From Parafrankia irregularis (GTDB lineage: Bacteria > Actinomycetota > Actinomycetes > Frankiales > Frankiaceae), in assembly GCF_001536285.1 (NCBI RefSeq), contig NZ_FAOZ01000009.1, positions 62,001 through 126,000 of the forward strand: a stretch of DNA of 64,000 bases, read 5' to 3'. The position numbers were made by a program, and so were the translations under genes. Shown in pieces: positions 34,632 to 43,392 of this stretch; within the stretch, counting starts at the first letter, position 1; every line of letters begins with the position of its first letter. The notes below the pieces were generated by a model, which was given only the letters and a program-made list of their open reading frames with translations, searched no databases and was not told the origin of the DNA.

Positions 34632-36017
34632 ATGTTTGGATTCGAGTTTCAGACCGCGAACGCGTTCGAGGCGATTCCCACAGGCTTTCCGATTCCCGCG
34701 GGGCCCGGTATAAGGGAGCGGGAGACGGCCTGGCGGCATGATGCCACCGGGACCACGCTGGAGGGTGACGAGTCCCGTCGCCCGAAGGCCAGCGCCGATC
34801 TGGAGTTCGTCACCCCGGCGCGGGCCACCGTCAGGGAGGCGGTCACGGCGGCCCAGGCCGCCGTTGATCTCGCCAGGGCGCTGCAGGAGGAATCCCGGCG
34901 CGGGTCAGGCGCTGTGCTCTACAGACGGGGCGACGTCACGGCGGGCGGCGTGTGGCTGAAGGACTGCGCGATCAGGTTCTACGACGACGGCTTCCACGCG
35001 CAGGCGCAGGGGACGGTGGGCGTGCCGCTCGCCGGGTTCGAGGCCCTGCTGTCCAAGGTCTGGGAGCGGAGCAAACGGCGCGACCAGGTGAAGCGGGAAG
35101 TCGACAGGATGGCGCCGTTCGCTGAGCTGCCCGGCTATCAGGCCGCGAAGGCGTTCCCGAGCCTGCGCGGTTTCCTGACCGCCTGCCATCTCTTCCTGCT
35201 TCGGGCGACCGACGCGGAGCCGGGTTGTTTCGATGATCCGTACGGGGTGAACGCGGACCTCACCGACAGCACGGCGTATTTCGACTTCAGTGGCAACGCG
35301 TCCGTCCGAGCTGTCAACCAGCGGGTTCGCAAGCTGCCGGCACCGCCGGCGACCTGCCGCGTCCTGGTCAACTCGGACTCCCCGAAAAGCATGTTCGCGG
35401 TGTTGCACCGCACCGACTTCCACTCGATGTTCCGGTCCCTGTCGGAGCCCGAGCGCGAGATCCTGGCCCGGCCCGCGACCGAGGTGCTCTGGCCCGCGAA
35501 CCAGGGTGACATCAACCAGGTTCGGCTGTTCCCGTTGCCCTACCGCATCGATCCCGCCGCGGCCGACGTCCGGGCCCGGCTGGACATCGACGGGGTGGAA
35601 CTGGACGAGTGGAAGCCGGCGAAGAAACCGGAGAAGGACCTTGTCCGCGGCCCGGTCACCTGGACGCTCCTGGAGCACGGTCCGACGGTCGCGCAGTGGT
35701 GGGAGTCGGTGAGGTTCGGTGACACCCGCCGCGACGGGCTCCGCAAGGACGTCGCCTCCCCACCACCCGGCTTCCGCGGCCGGGACCGGCAGTATCTCGA
35801 TCGGTTCCCGCAGTCGCAGGAGGACAAGACGGCCTACTACGGCATGGGCGCGTTCCCGATGGATCACGACGAGGCGACGGGTGCGGGACTCGCGGTCTTC
35901 GAGTACCGGGACCTCATGGCCGACATCGACGTCCCGGTATGGGACGACCTGAGCTTCGACAGGTGGGTCGGCGTCGTCGAGGTGTTCGCGAAGCACTACC
36001 TGCCGAAGCTGGGCTGA
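34632..36017 (+). CDS. Unrecognised 461-aa protein
   Basis: I do not recognise the family. The protein has no signal peptide or membrane helix. The composition is ordinary and rich in Trp, Phe and Tyr (DEWKPAKKPEKDLVRGPVTW and VAQWWESVRFG), so it is a real folded protein. A Lys/Arg-rich helix (SKVWERSKRRDQVKREVDRM) lies near 160-180, and a possible C-terminal domain begins at AVFEYRDLM. The ATG at 34632 follows GAGGGGG. It stands alone, bounded downstream by a strong hairpin. Confidence 0.7.
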   Translation: MFGFEFQTANAFEAIPTGFPIPAGPGIRERETAWRHDATGTTLEGDESRRPKASADLEFVTPARATVREAVTAAQAAVDLARALQEESRRGSGAVLYRRGDVTAGGVWLKDCAIRFYDDGFHAQAQGTVGVPLAGFEALLSKVWERSKRRDQVKREVDRMAPFAELPGYQAAKAFPSLRGFLTACHLFLLRATDAEPGCFDDPYGVNADLTDSTAYFDFSGNASVRAVNQRVRKLPAPPATCRVLVNSDSPKSMFAVLHRTDFHSMFRSLSEPEREILARPATEVLWPANQGDINQVRLFPLPYRIDPAAADVRARLDIDGVELDEWKPAKKPEKDLVRGPVTWTLLEHGPTVAQWWESVRFGDTRRDGLRKDVASPPPGFRGRDRQYLDRFPQSQEDKTAYYGMGAFPMDHDEATGAGLAVFEYRDLMADIDVPVWDDLSFDRWVGVVEVFAKHYLPKLG

Positions 36018-36098
36018 ATCCGGCGGGGCCCCGGCCCCGGCGACCCGGGCACCTGGGCTCGCTGATGGTCTTCTCACTACCGTGGAGCACCAGCGGGC

Positions 36099-36142
36099 CC
36101 AGGTCCACCGGTCGGGCCGGCCAGCCCGACCGGTGGACCTGG
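36099..36142. terminator. Perfect 19-bp convergent hairpin
   Basis: Arms 36099-36117 and 36124-36142 are exact complements around a 6-nt loop. It lies just before the convergent actP stop and 80 bp after the 461-aa gene, well placed to terminate both. Confidence 0.75.
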
Positions 36143-36143
36143 A

Positions 36144-37826
36144 TCAGTGGGCCGCGGCCGTCGCCTTCTCCGCGCCGGCACCGGTCAGCGACCGGACCTC
36201 CATCTCGGCGAACTTCTCCGCGTTGAGCGGTTCGCGGGAGGTCACCGAGCCGAGCCAGCCGAGCAGGAACGCCAGCGGGATCGACACCAGGCCCGGGTTC
36301 TCCAGCGGGAACCAGGAGAAGTCGACCGAGGTGTCCTTGATCATGGATGCGCTGGCGCCGGTCGCGTCCACCTTGCCGGAGACGACCGGGGAGAACGCGA
36401 TCAGCACGATCGCCGAGGTCAGGCCGCCGTAGATGCTCCACAGCGCCCCGCGGGTGGTGAAGCCCTTCCAGAACAGCGAGTACAGGATCGTCGGCAGGTT
36501 CGCCGACGCGGCGACCGCGAAGGCCAGCGCCACCAGGAAGGCGATGTTCTGGTCCTTGGCGAAGATGCCGCCGACGATCGCGACGACGCCGATGACGACG
36601 GCGGTGATCCGGGCGACCTTCACCTCCGACTCCGGGTCGGCGGCACCCTTCTTGATGACGTTGTTGTAGACGTCGTGTGCGAACGACGCGCTCGCGGTGA
36701 TCGTCAGGCCGGCGACGACCGCGAGGATCGTCGCGAATGCCACCGCCGCGATGATGCCGAGCAGGAACGTCCCGCCCAGTTCGAAGGCGAGCAGCGGCGC
36801 CGCCGAGTTCGCCTTGCCCGGGGCCGCGTTGATCTTGTCCGCCCCGACCAGGTACATCGCGCCGTAGCCGAGCACCAGGGTGAACAGGTAGAAGCAGCCA
36901 ATGATCCAGATCGCCCAGACGACGCTGCGCCGGGCCTCCAGGGACGACGGCACGGTGTAGAAGCGCATCAGCACGTGCGGCAGGCCCGCGGTGCCGAGCA
37001 CCAGCGCCAGCGAGAGCGACACAAAGTCGATCTTGGTGAGGTTCGAGATGCCGTACTTGACTCCCGGGTCGAGCACCGCCTCGCCCTTGGGGCTGGCCGC
37101 CACCGCGTCGCCGAGCAGCGACGACAGGTCGAACCCGGCCTTGCCGAGCACCCAGAAGGTCATCACCGCGGCACCGACGACCAGCAGCACCGCCTTGATG
37201 ATCTGGACGTAGGTCGTCCCCTTCATCCCGCCGACGAGGACGTACACGATCATCAGGACGCCGACGACGGCGATCGTCACGTTCTGTCCGGTCTCACCCG
37301 AGACGCCGAGCAGCAGGTTGACCAGGCCGCCGGCACCGGGCATCTGCGCGAGCAGGTAGAAGAAGCTCACCGCCAGGGTGGAGGCCGCCGCCGCCGTCCG
37401 GATCGGTCCCTGCCGCAGCCGGAAGCTCAGGACGTCCGCCATCGTGTAACGGCCGGTGTTGCGCAGCAGCTCCGCGACCAGCAGCAGCGCCACCAGCCAG
37501 GCGACGAGGAAGCCGATCGAGTAGAGGAAGCCGTCGTAGCCCTGCAGCGCGATGGCCCCGGCGATACCGAGGAACGACGCCGCCGAGAGGTAGTCCCCGG
37601 AGATGGCGATGCCGTTCTGCCGCCCGGAGAAGGCCCGACCGCCGGCGTAGAAGTCGGCGGCGGTCCGGTTGCCGCGCGACACCCTGATGACGATCACCAG
37701 TGTGATCACGACGAACAGGGCGAAGATCGTGATGTTGACCGCCGGCTTGCCGACGGTGTCGGCGGCGAGCAGCGCCGACCCCGGCGAGACGGTGGTGCCG
37801 GCGGCGGCCGCACCGAGCGCGCTCAT
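36144..37826 (-). CDS. actP: Sodium:solute (acetate-type) symporter
   Basis: A 560-aa SSS-family symporter with 13 or so helices. Marks include GDYLSAASFLGIAGAIALQG, the coupling-cation region with LVAWLVALLLVAELLRNTGR, VGGMKGTTYVQIIKA and LGTAGLPHVLMRFYTV, all close to ActP/MctC monocarboxylate carriers. The ATG at 37826 overlaps the stop of the small DUF485 protein by 4 bp (ATGA). It likely imports acetate, propionate or pyruvate, which fits the prp genes in the window. Control by the LytTR regulator is inferred from boxes at 38410-38440. Confidence 0.87.
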   Translation of the reverse strand: MSALGAAAAGTTVSPGSALLAADTVGKPAVNITIFALFVVITLVIVIRVSRGNRTAADFYAGGRAFSGRQNGIAISGDYLSAASFLGIAGAIALQGYDGFLYSIGFLVAWLVALLLVAELLRNTGRYTMADVLSFRLRQGPIRTAAAASTLAVSFFYLLAQMPGAGGLVNLLLGVSGETGQNVTIAVVGVLMIVYVLVGGMKGTTYVQIIKAVLLVVGAAVMTFWVLGKAGFDLSSLLGDAVAASPKGEAVLDPGVKYGISNLTKIDFVSLSLALVLGTAGLPHVLMRFYTVPSSLEARRSVVWAIWIIGCFYLFTLVLGYGAMYLVGADKINAAPGKANSAAPLLAFELGGTFLLGIIAAVAFATILAVVAGLTITASASFAHDVYNNVIKKGAADPESEVKVARITAVVIGVVAIVGGIFAKDQNIAFLVALAFAVAASANLPTILYSLFWKGFTTRGALWSIYGGLTSAIVLIAFSPVVSGKVDATGASASMIKDTSVDFSWFPLENPGLVSIPLAFLLGWLGSVTSREPLNAEKFAEMEVRSLTGAGAEKATAAAH

Positions 37827-38251
37827 GCCGGCTGCCCCGTCTCGGCGAGCCGCCCGGTCTCCGCCGGCCGGCCGGCCTCGAAGCGGGCACGCAGCGCCTC
37901 GGCGGCGGGGTCGAACGTCCGCCCCGCCCAGCGGGCGTAGATCATCGTGATCGCGAACGTCGAGACGAACTGGCCGAGCCCGAACAGCAGCCCGACGTTG
38001 ATGTTCCCGAACAGCTCGTGACCCATGAACCCGGGCGCGAACGCGGCAAGCAGAACGTAAAGGAAGTACCACACCAGGAACAGCGCGGTCAGCGGGAAGA
38101 CGAACCGGCGGAACCGACGCCGAAGGTCGGCGAACTCGGCGCTGCGCTGGATCTCCGCGTAGGTGGGTGCGGATGCCGGCCCGGTCCCAGCTCCTAACGC
38201 CCCACTGGTCGTCGCGCCGTCATCGCCCGGCGCGAGCTGCGTCGTACTCAC
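37823..38251 (-). CDS. DUF485 membrane protein, symporter partner
   Basis: A 142-aa protein with two helices (FVFPLTALFLVWYFLYVLLA and GLLFGLGQFVSTFAITMIYA) after FADLRRRFRR, the DUF485 layout. DUF485 genes nearly always precede ActP-type symporters and may modulate them. The GTG at 38251 is preceded by GAGGGGAG; longer frames upstream run through the promoter. It is the first gene of the operon and overlaps actP. Confidence 0.85.
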   Translation of the reverse strand: MSTTQLAPGDDGATTSGALGAGTGPASAPTYAEIQRSAEFADLRRRFRRFVFPLTALFLVWYFLYVLLAAFAPGFMGHELFGNINVGLLFGLGQFVSTFAITMIYARWAGRTFDPAAEALRARFEAGRPAETGRLAETGQPA

Positions 38252-38390
38252 GGTCTCCCCTCTCGGTGCGGTCCGTCCCCCGGTTGACGACAGGTGATCT
38301 CCCTGTCGCCTCCGGACGACTGTCACGGCCGCGCACCTGCCCGTGAAGGCACCACGCCGGGCGCTGCGACCGGCGGCACCCGTGGGGCGT

Positions 38391-38412
38391 TCGACGGTCC
38401 GCGGACCGTCGA
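38391..38412. promoter_or_regulatory. Perfect 22-bp palindrome upstream of the DUF485-actP operon
   Basis: TCGACGGTCCG followed directly by its complement forms a 22-bp palindrome, 140 bp upstream of the DUF485 start. Its right end overlaps the first LytTR-like box. It may bind a dimeric regulator or form a cruciform or hairpin. The rest of 38252-38596 has no gene. Confidence 0.55.
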
Positions 38413-38440
38413 CGAACGGTCCCTTTCCCGCGACGAACGG
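38410..38440 (-). promoter_or_regulatory. Paired LytTR/AlgR-like binding boxes
   Basis: CGACGAACGG occurs at 38410-38419 and 38431-38440, an exact 10-bp direct repeat with starts 21 bp apart. On the operon strand each box reads CCGTTCGTCG, containing the AlgR core CCGTTCGTC. LytTR regulators such as YpdB bind 10-bp repeats with N11 spacing, the same geometry. It lies about 160-190 bp upstream of the symporter operon, and the only LytTR regulator in the window is at 41379-42215. Confidence 0.65.
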
Positions 38441-38596
38441 CGCCGCGACGTTCCGATCGATCACCTGGCGGGAGAGCTGATCGTTTAATATGCGACGGGT
38501 GTCGGCTACGTCGCACCTGGCTTGTTGTCCCTCACCCGGCGGAGCCTGCCGGCGGACGGTGCCCGGGGGCGGCGCCCGTTTCCGGAGGCCTGAGGC

Positions 38597-39082
38597 GTGA
38601 TCGACGTGGTGGTCAGCGCGGTTCTCGGCGCTGTGGTCGGGTCGGGCCTCACCATCTTCGGCTCGTATGTGCAGCTACGGATGAATCGCGCGGAAGAGCG
38701 ACACAGCGTGGCCCGAGAGGTCGTCAAGGGCCTCTGGCTGGAACTTCACGAGCGTCAGCAGAGCATCCACGGGCGGCAGCTCGGCAGCCCCGGGTGGCGA
38801 CGGGCCTTCGACGCCGACGTCACCGAGCTCGCGGCCCGCATCGCGCAGCTCGCGATGATCACCCGGCCGCAGGACCAGTACGGCCCGCGGCTCCTGATGC
38901 TGTCCGACATCCTGCGCGGCGTCGCGGGGAGTCGGGGCAACGAGGATCGCGACCTCTGTCATGCCGCGATCGACGTCATCGTCTACGCGCAGTGGATCTG
39001 CGCCGCCACACTGACGGGAGATCCGCAGCCTGCGGAACCCGCACGTCTGCCCGAATACCGCGAGCAGTTCGTCAGAGGCTAG
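38597..39082 (+). CDS. Small membrane-anchored hypothetical protein
   Basis: A 161-aa protein with one N-terminal helix (DVVVSAVLGAVVGSGLTIFG) and a cytoplasmic helical domain with SVAREVVKGLWLELHERQQS. GTG start at 38597 with GGAGG about 10 bp upstream. I do not recognise a family beyond this common one-helix layout. It diverges from the symporter operon, and its end overlaps the convergent second symporter gene by 11 bp. Confidence 0.6.
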   Translation: MIDVVVSAVLGAVVGSGLTIFGSYVQLRMNRAEERHSVAREVVKGLWLELHERQQSIHGRQLGSPGWRRAFDADVTELAARIAQLAMITRPQDQYGPRLLMLSDILRGVAGSRGNEDRDLCHAAIDVIVYAQWICAATLTGDPQPAEPARLPEYREQFVRG

Positions 39083-40823
39083 TGGCCGTCCGCCTGTTCA
39101 TCGGTTGGGTCGCGAGCGCCAGCCGCTCGGGGGCGTGCAGGCGCACCAGTACCCGCGCCGCGTCGGCCGGGGCCGATCCCGGGGTGAGCAGCGAGACGGC
39201 GATCGTGACCACGAAGGCCAGCGGTACCGTCCACGCCGCCGGCTGGGCCAACAGCACGCCCGCGACCCCGGGGACGTCCATGCCCGTCATCGTCACGATC
39301 ACCGCCGTGCCGGCCAGCAGGCCGCCGGTGGCCAGGCCCGCCAGCGCACCCGCCGCGGTCAGCCGCCGCCACCAGATGCCGAGGACCAGCAGCGGGCAGA
39401 ACGTCGACGCCGCCATCGCGAACGCGAGGCCGACCGTGTCGGCGAGGCCCACCCGCACCGTCAGCAGGGACAGCGCGGCCGGCACCACGACAGCGATCAG
39501 CGAGCCGGCCCGGAAGCCGGCGACACTCGCGCGGGCCCGCCCGCGTAGCAGGTCCTGGCTGAGGACACCGGCGACGGAGACTGTCAGCCCGCTCGCCGTC
39601 GACAGGAAGGCGGCGAACGCGCCGGCCGTCACCAGCGCCGACATCGCCTCGCCCCATGGGGCCGGCAGCATCCGCTCCGGCAGCAGCAGGACGACCGCGT
39701 CGGTGCGTCCGGTGAGCAGCAGGTCGGGGGCGTAGATCCGGCCGAGGGCGGCGTAGACCGGTGGGAACAGGTAGAACACCCCGAGCAGCCCGACGACGAC
39801 CGCGGCGGTCCGCCGGGCCGCCCGGCCGTCGGGATTGGTGTAGAAGCGGACGATCACATGCGGGAGCCCCATCGTCCCCAGCAGCAGGGCGAGCAGCAGT
39901 GAGTACGTCCGGTACACCGGGTGGTCGTCGGCGCCGTCGGCCGCGACGGGTGCCACCCAGCTCGCACCGTCGCCGGCCGGGACGTCCTCGGCACGCGGCA
40001 CCACGGCACCGGCCGGGATGACGATGGTCGTCCCGGCGCCGAACGTCAGCTGGCCCGGCGCCGGCAACGGCAGCGCGCCCCGGGCCGGCGCCCCGTCGAC
40101 CGTCCCGTCGACGGTGAGGGTGACCGGGACGTCCACCTGCACCCGGACGGGGTCGGCCAGCGTGACCGTGATCGTGTCGGCGGCGACCGGCGGCCGGTCG
40201 GCCACCGGGTCGGGAGCGCCGTCGGCGCCCCACGCGACGATCAGGAGCAGCGCGGGGAAGGCGATCGCGGTCAGCTTCAGCCAGTACTGGAACGCCTGCA
40301 CCAGGGTGATGGAGCGCATCCCGCCGGCGGCCACGCTCGCCACGACGACGACGGCCACGACCGTGGAGCCCACCCAGCTCGGGGCGCCGGAGACGGTGCG
40401 CAGCGTCAGCCCCGCGCCGCGGAACTGGGGCAGCAGGTACAGCCAGCCGATGCCGACGACCAGCAGCGACGCGGCCCGGCGCACGGCCGGCGACGACGTC
40501 CGGATCTCGGCGAAGTCGGGCAGCGTGTAGGCGCCGGAGCGGCGCAGCGGAGCCGCCACGAGCACCAGCAGCACCAGATACCCGGCGGTGTAGCCGACGG
40601 GGTACCAGAGCATGTCGGTGCCGGCGGCGAGCACCAGGCCGGCGACCCCGAGAAAGCTGGCCGCGGACAGGTACTCGCCGCCGATCGCCGAGGCGTTCCA
40701 GCGCGGGCTGACCATGCGGCTCGCGACATAGAAGTCGCTGGTGGTGCGGGACAGCCGCAGCCCCAGCGCACCGACGGCGACGGTCGCCGCGCAGACGAGG
40801 ACGACCGCGATCGCCTGGGTCAC
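39072..40823 (-). CDS. Second sodium:solute symporter (SSS family)
   Basis: A 583-aa carrier distantly related to ActP: GGEYLSAASFLGVAGLVLAA, VLVAAPLRRSGAYTLPDFAE, AAGGMRSITLVQAFQYWLK and LGTMGLPHVIVRFYTN are the conserved stretches. It carries an insertion of about 100 residues (VTLTVDGTVDGAPARG and neighbours) in an outer loop, larger than usual. The likely start is the GTG at 40823; the frame continues open upstream. It is linked to the small membrane gene upstream by two overlapping stop/start pairs and a 9-codon ORF. Confidence 0.85.
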   Translation of the reverse strand: MTQAIAVVLVCAATVAVGALGLRLSRTTSDFYVASRMVSPRWNASAIGGEYLSAASFLGVAGLVLAAGTDMLWYPVGYTAGYLVLLVLVAAPLRRSGAYTLPDFAEIRTSSPAVRRAASLLVVGIGWLYLLPQFRGAGLTLRTVSGAPSWVGSTVVAVVVVASVAAGGMRSITLVQAFQYWLKLTAIAFPALLLIVAWGADGAPDPVADRPPVAADTITVTLADPVRVQVDVPVTLTVDGTVDGAPARGALPLPAPGQLTFGAGTTIVIPAGAVVPRAEDVPAGDGASWVAPVAADGADDHPVYRTYSLLLALLLGTMGLPHVIVRFYTNPDGRAARRTAAVVVGLLGVFYLFPPVYAALGRIYAPDLLLTGRTDAVVLLLPERMLPAPWGEAMSALVTAGAFAAFLSTASGLTVSVAGVLSQDLLRGRARASVAGFRAGSLIAVVVPAALSLLTVRVGLADTVGLAFAMAASTFCPLLVLGIWWRRLTAAGALAGLATGGLLAGTAVIVTMTGMDVPGVAGVLLAQPAAWTVPLAFVVTIAVSLLTPGSAPADAARVLVRLHAPERLALATQPMNRRTATSL

Positions 40824-40849
40824 CGGATCAGTCCGGCGGTGGCCGGCAT
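40820..40849 (-). other. 9-codon coupling ORF between small membrane gene and symporter
   Basis: The upstream stop TGA shares its A with an ATG (TGATG); that ATG opens MPATAGLIR, whose TGA overlaps the symporter GTG (GTGA). The symporter lacks a clear ribosome site, so stop-restart coupling through this tiny ORF is plausible. Confidence 0.4.
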
Positions 40850-41337
40850 CAACGGTCGCTGTCGCGGTCGCTGCTGCAGGGATAGCCGTCGCCGTCGCCG
40901 GACAGCAGGTCCGTGAAGTCCGCCTCCATCCGCTCCACCCGCCGGACGTACCAGGCGGCCGCCGCGAGCAGCAGCGGATGCACCGCCACACCGAGCAGCA
41001 GCCAGGGCAGCGGCAGCCCGGCGACCCGGGCCGACGACAGCGCGGGCACCAGCGTGAAGACCACCGGCACCGCCGCCAGCGGCAGGGCCACCACGCCGAG
41101 CACACCGAGCGCGAGTCGGCGCTGTACCCGCAGCAACGAACGCAGGTAGACCTCGCGCACCCCGGTCGACTCGTCGACGTCCCGGGCGGCGTGCGGCCGC
41201 GGGGCCGGCCTGGCGACGGCCGCCGACATCCGTGGGGAGGTGACCCGCACCCGCGGTGAGTGTCCGCCTCGGCCCGGCGGCCCGCACAGCCCCGGCGCCC
41301 CCGGCGGCCCAGAGGTCCCGCGCGGCCCGGGCTCCAC
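40849..41337 (-). CDS. Small two-helix membrane protein, DUF485-like symporter partner
   Basis: About 126 aa if it starts at the ATG at 41229, or 162 aa from 41337. YLRSLLRVQRRLALGVLGVV leads into the first helix (LPLAAVPVVFTLVPAL), then a second (LPWLLLGVAVHPLLLAAAAWYV) and an acidic tail. Its layout and place before an SSS symporter match the DUF485 partner of actP, although the sequence is divergent. It is the middle gene of a LytTR regulator-small membrane protein-symporter operon. Confidence 0.7.
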   Translation of the reverse strand: MEPGPRGTSGPPGAPGLCGPPGRGGHSPRVRVTSPRMSAAVARPAPRPHAARDVDESTGVREVYLRSLLRVQRRLALGVLGVVALPLAAVPVVFTLVPALSSARVAGLPLPWLLLGVAVHPLLLAAAAWYVRRVERMEADFTDLLSGDGDGYPCSSDRDSDR

Positions 41338-41378
41338 CAGAGCCGACGGGCCGAGTGGGTCTGGTGACCCGGCCGCGG

Positions 41379-42215
41379 TCAGGTGGCACGCTCCCGGCCT
41401 CGGCTCTGCTCCCGGCTGCTCTGTTCCCGGCCGGGGTCTCGGCTCGGGTCTCGGCCGGGGCTCGCGGCCCGGACCAGCCGGTCCCGCAGCTCCCGGGTGT
41501 GGCGGCGGCTGACCGCGAGCACCCGCTCACCGATCCGCACCGAGCAGCGGCCCTCGTCGCTGTGCAACTCGTCGACCGCGCCGAGGGCGACCAGCGCGCT
41601 GCGGTGGATCCGGACGAAGCCCGCCGCCGCCCACCGCTGTTCCAGCGTGGTCAGCGGAACCCGCAGCAGGTGGGATTCGGCCGAGGTGTACAGCCGGACG
41701 TAGTCACCGTGGGCGATCACATAGGTGACCTCGGAGCGGTGGACGAACCTGGTCACCCCGCCGAGCTCGACGGCGATCGTCTCGTCGTCGTCGGCCGGGG
41801 TGGCGTCGCGGCTGCCGGCGGCGTCCAGCACCCGGCGGACGGCCTCGCCCAGCCGTTCCGGCCGCACCGGCTTGAGCAGGTAGTCGGTGGCCCGCACCTC
41901 GAAGGCGTCGATGGCGTGCCGGTCGTAGGCGGTGACGAACACGACCTGCGGGCGCTCGGAGAACCGGGCCAGCACCCGGGCGAGGCCGAGCCCGTCCAGG
42001 CCCGGCATCCGGATGTCGCAGAAGACCACGTCGAAGGGCACGGTGTCGAGCAGGCGCAGGGCCTGCTCCGAGCTGCCCGCCGCGCAGACCTGGCCGACCC
42101 TGGCGTCCTGTTCGAGTAGCCAGCGCAGTTCGGCGAGCGCGGGCGCCTCGTCGTCGACCACCAGGGCACGTAACCTAGCGCCGGCGTCCCGGGCCCGCTG
42201 CCGTGCCACGACCAT
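41379..42215 (-). CDS. LytTR-family response regulator
   Basis: A 278-aa regulator. The receiver domain has the acidic pair VVDDE (19-23), phosphoacceptor Asp67 in FDVVFCDIRMPG, the switch Thr in VFVTAYD and Lys in YLLKPVRP. A LytTR DNA-binding domain follows (HRSEVTYVIAHGDYVRLYTS, then FVRIHRSALVAL). LytTR proteins bind paired direct repeats, and such a pair lies before the DUF485-actP operon. The matching LytS-type kinase, normally adjacent, is at 52962-54125, with the Wadjet operon between. The C-terminal tail is Arg/Ser-rich. An AT-rich stretch at 42395-42440 likely holds promoters. Confidence 0.9.
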   Translation of the reverse strand: MVVARQRARDAGARLRALVVDDEAPALAELRWLLEQDARVGQVCAAGSSEQALRLLDTVPFDVVFCDIRMPGLDGLGLARVLARFSERPQVVFVTAYDRHAIDAFEVRATDYLLKPVRPERLGEAVRRVLDAAGSRDATPADDDETIAVELGGVTRFVHRSEVTYVIAHGDYVRLYTSAESHLLRVPLTTLEQRWAAAGFVRIHRSALVALGAVDELHSDEGRCSVRIGERVLAVSRRHTRELRDRLVRAASPGRDPSRDPGREQSSREQSRGRERAT

Positions 42216-42483
42216 GATCCGTACCTTACGACGAGGTGCGCGTCACACGCGAGAGCCGCGGGTCATCTCCTGTCGCAGGTCAGCAGGTCGGCCTGCCAAC
42301 AGGTCGGCCGGGCGATCCCGGGTGGGCCGTGGCCGGAGTTCCCTCCGCCCGGAGCTGCCGGAGTAACCAGCTTCTCGGGGGTCAGTCGGTCATCGGCAAT
42401 CTACAATAAGTCGATCGAGAATATGATTTTACTGTTGGTCGCCCGCTCCACACCACTGACGACTCCTGTGAGGTCCGCGCCCG

Positions 42484-43278
42484 ATGCCTGCCGCCGCCCG
42501 CTACGGCGATCCCGCCGCGAAGCTCGACGCGATCAACGACGTGCTCAGGGTGCAGCTCGCGCATCGCTCGGTCCGCAGGTTCGGGCCACGCGACGTCAGT
42601 GACGATGAGCTGGCCGCCATCGTGACCGCGGCACAGTCCGCGTCGACGTCGTCCAACCTGCAGGTGTGGAGCGTCGTCGCGGTGCGCGACCCGCAGCGCC
42701 GGGCCCGGCTGGCCGCGCTCGCCGGGAACCAGGCGTTCATCGCGCAGGCCCCGCTGTTCCTGGTCTGGATCGCCGACCTCAGCCGGGTGCACCGGCTGGC
42801 CGAGCGGGCCGGGACGCAGGTCGGCGCCGTGGACTACCTGGAGACCACGATCGTCGGCTTCGTCGACACGGCGCTGGCCGCCCAGAACGCCGCGGTCGCC
42901 GCCGAGTCGTTCGGCCTGGGCACCGTGTTCGTCGGCGCCGTCCGCAACCAGCCCGAGGAGATCGCGGCCGAGCTGGGCCTTCCGCCACACGCGGTCGCCG
43001 CCTTCGGGCTGGCCGTCGGCACACCCGACCCCACCGAGGCGGCGGACGTCAAGCCGCGGCTGCCGCGGGAGGCGGTCCTGCACCGGGAGCGCTACGACGT
43101 CGCCGCGGACGCGCACATCCAGGCCTACGACGAGCGGCTGTCCGCCTACAACGCCCGGTTCGGCCTCGACGGCAACTGGAGTGACCGGGCACTGTCCCGC
43201 CTCGCCGGCCCGGACTCGATGGCGGGCCGCCACCGGCTGCGCGAGATCCTCGAACGCCTCGGCCTGCCCTCGCGCTGA
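42484..43278 (+). CDS. NADPH-dependent nitroreductase-family oxidoreductase (NfsA/Frp type)
   Basis: A 264-aa FMN enzyme. AHRSVRRFGPRDVSDDEL is the FMN-phosphate-binding start, SASTSSNLQVWSVVAVRDP the second FMN region, and AAQNAAVAAESFGLGTVFVG plus FGLAVGTPDP complete the nitroreductase fold; the C-terminal helical arm (SDRALSRLAGPDSM) is typical of NfsA. It would reduce nitro compounds, quinones or flavins. ATG start at 42484 after the AT-rich region. It is followed by an F420-type enzyme in the same direction. Confidence 0.87.
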   Translation: MPAAARYGDPAAKLDAINDVLRVQLAHRSVRRFGPRDVSDDELAAIVTAAQSASTSSNLQVWSVVAVRDPQRRARLAALAGNQAFIAQAPLFLVWIADLSRVHRLAERAGTQVGAVDYLETTIVGFVDTALAAQNAAVAAESFGLGTVFVGAVRNQPEEIAAELGLPPHAVAAFGLAVGTPDPTEAADVKPRLPREAVLHRERYDVAADAHIQAYDERLSAYNARFGLDGNWSDRALSRLAGPDSMAGRHRLREILERLGLPSR

Positions 43279-43392
43279 CGACCCCGACCAGAGCCTGAGA
43301 CGAGCCGCAACCGGGGGCGCCGGAGCCGGACACGTGCCGCGGCCGGCGCTCCCGTCCGTCGCGGCACCGAACGAGTTTGACAGGGTAGGTAC

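Noticed and set aside
36147-37940. Plus-strand frame antisense to actP
   Set aside because: Very Arg/Gln/Asp/Val-rich shadow without membrane helices, while the minus strand encodes a textbook symporter.
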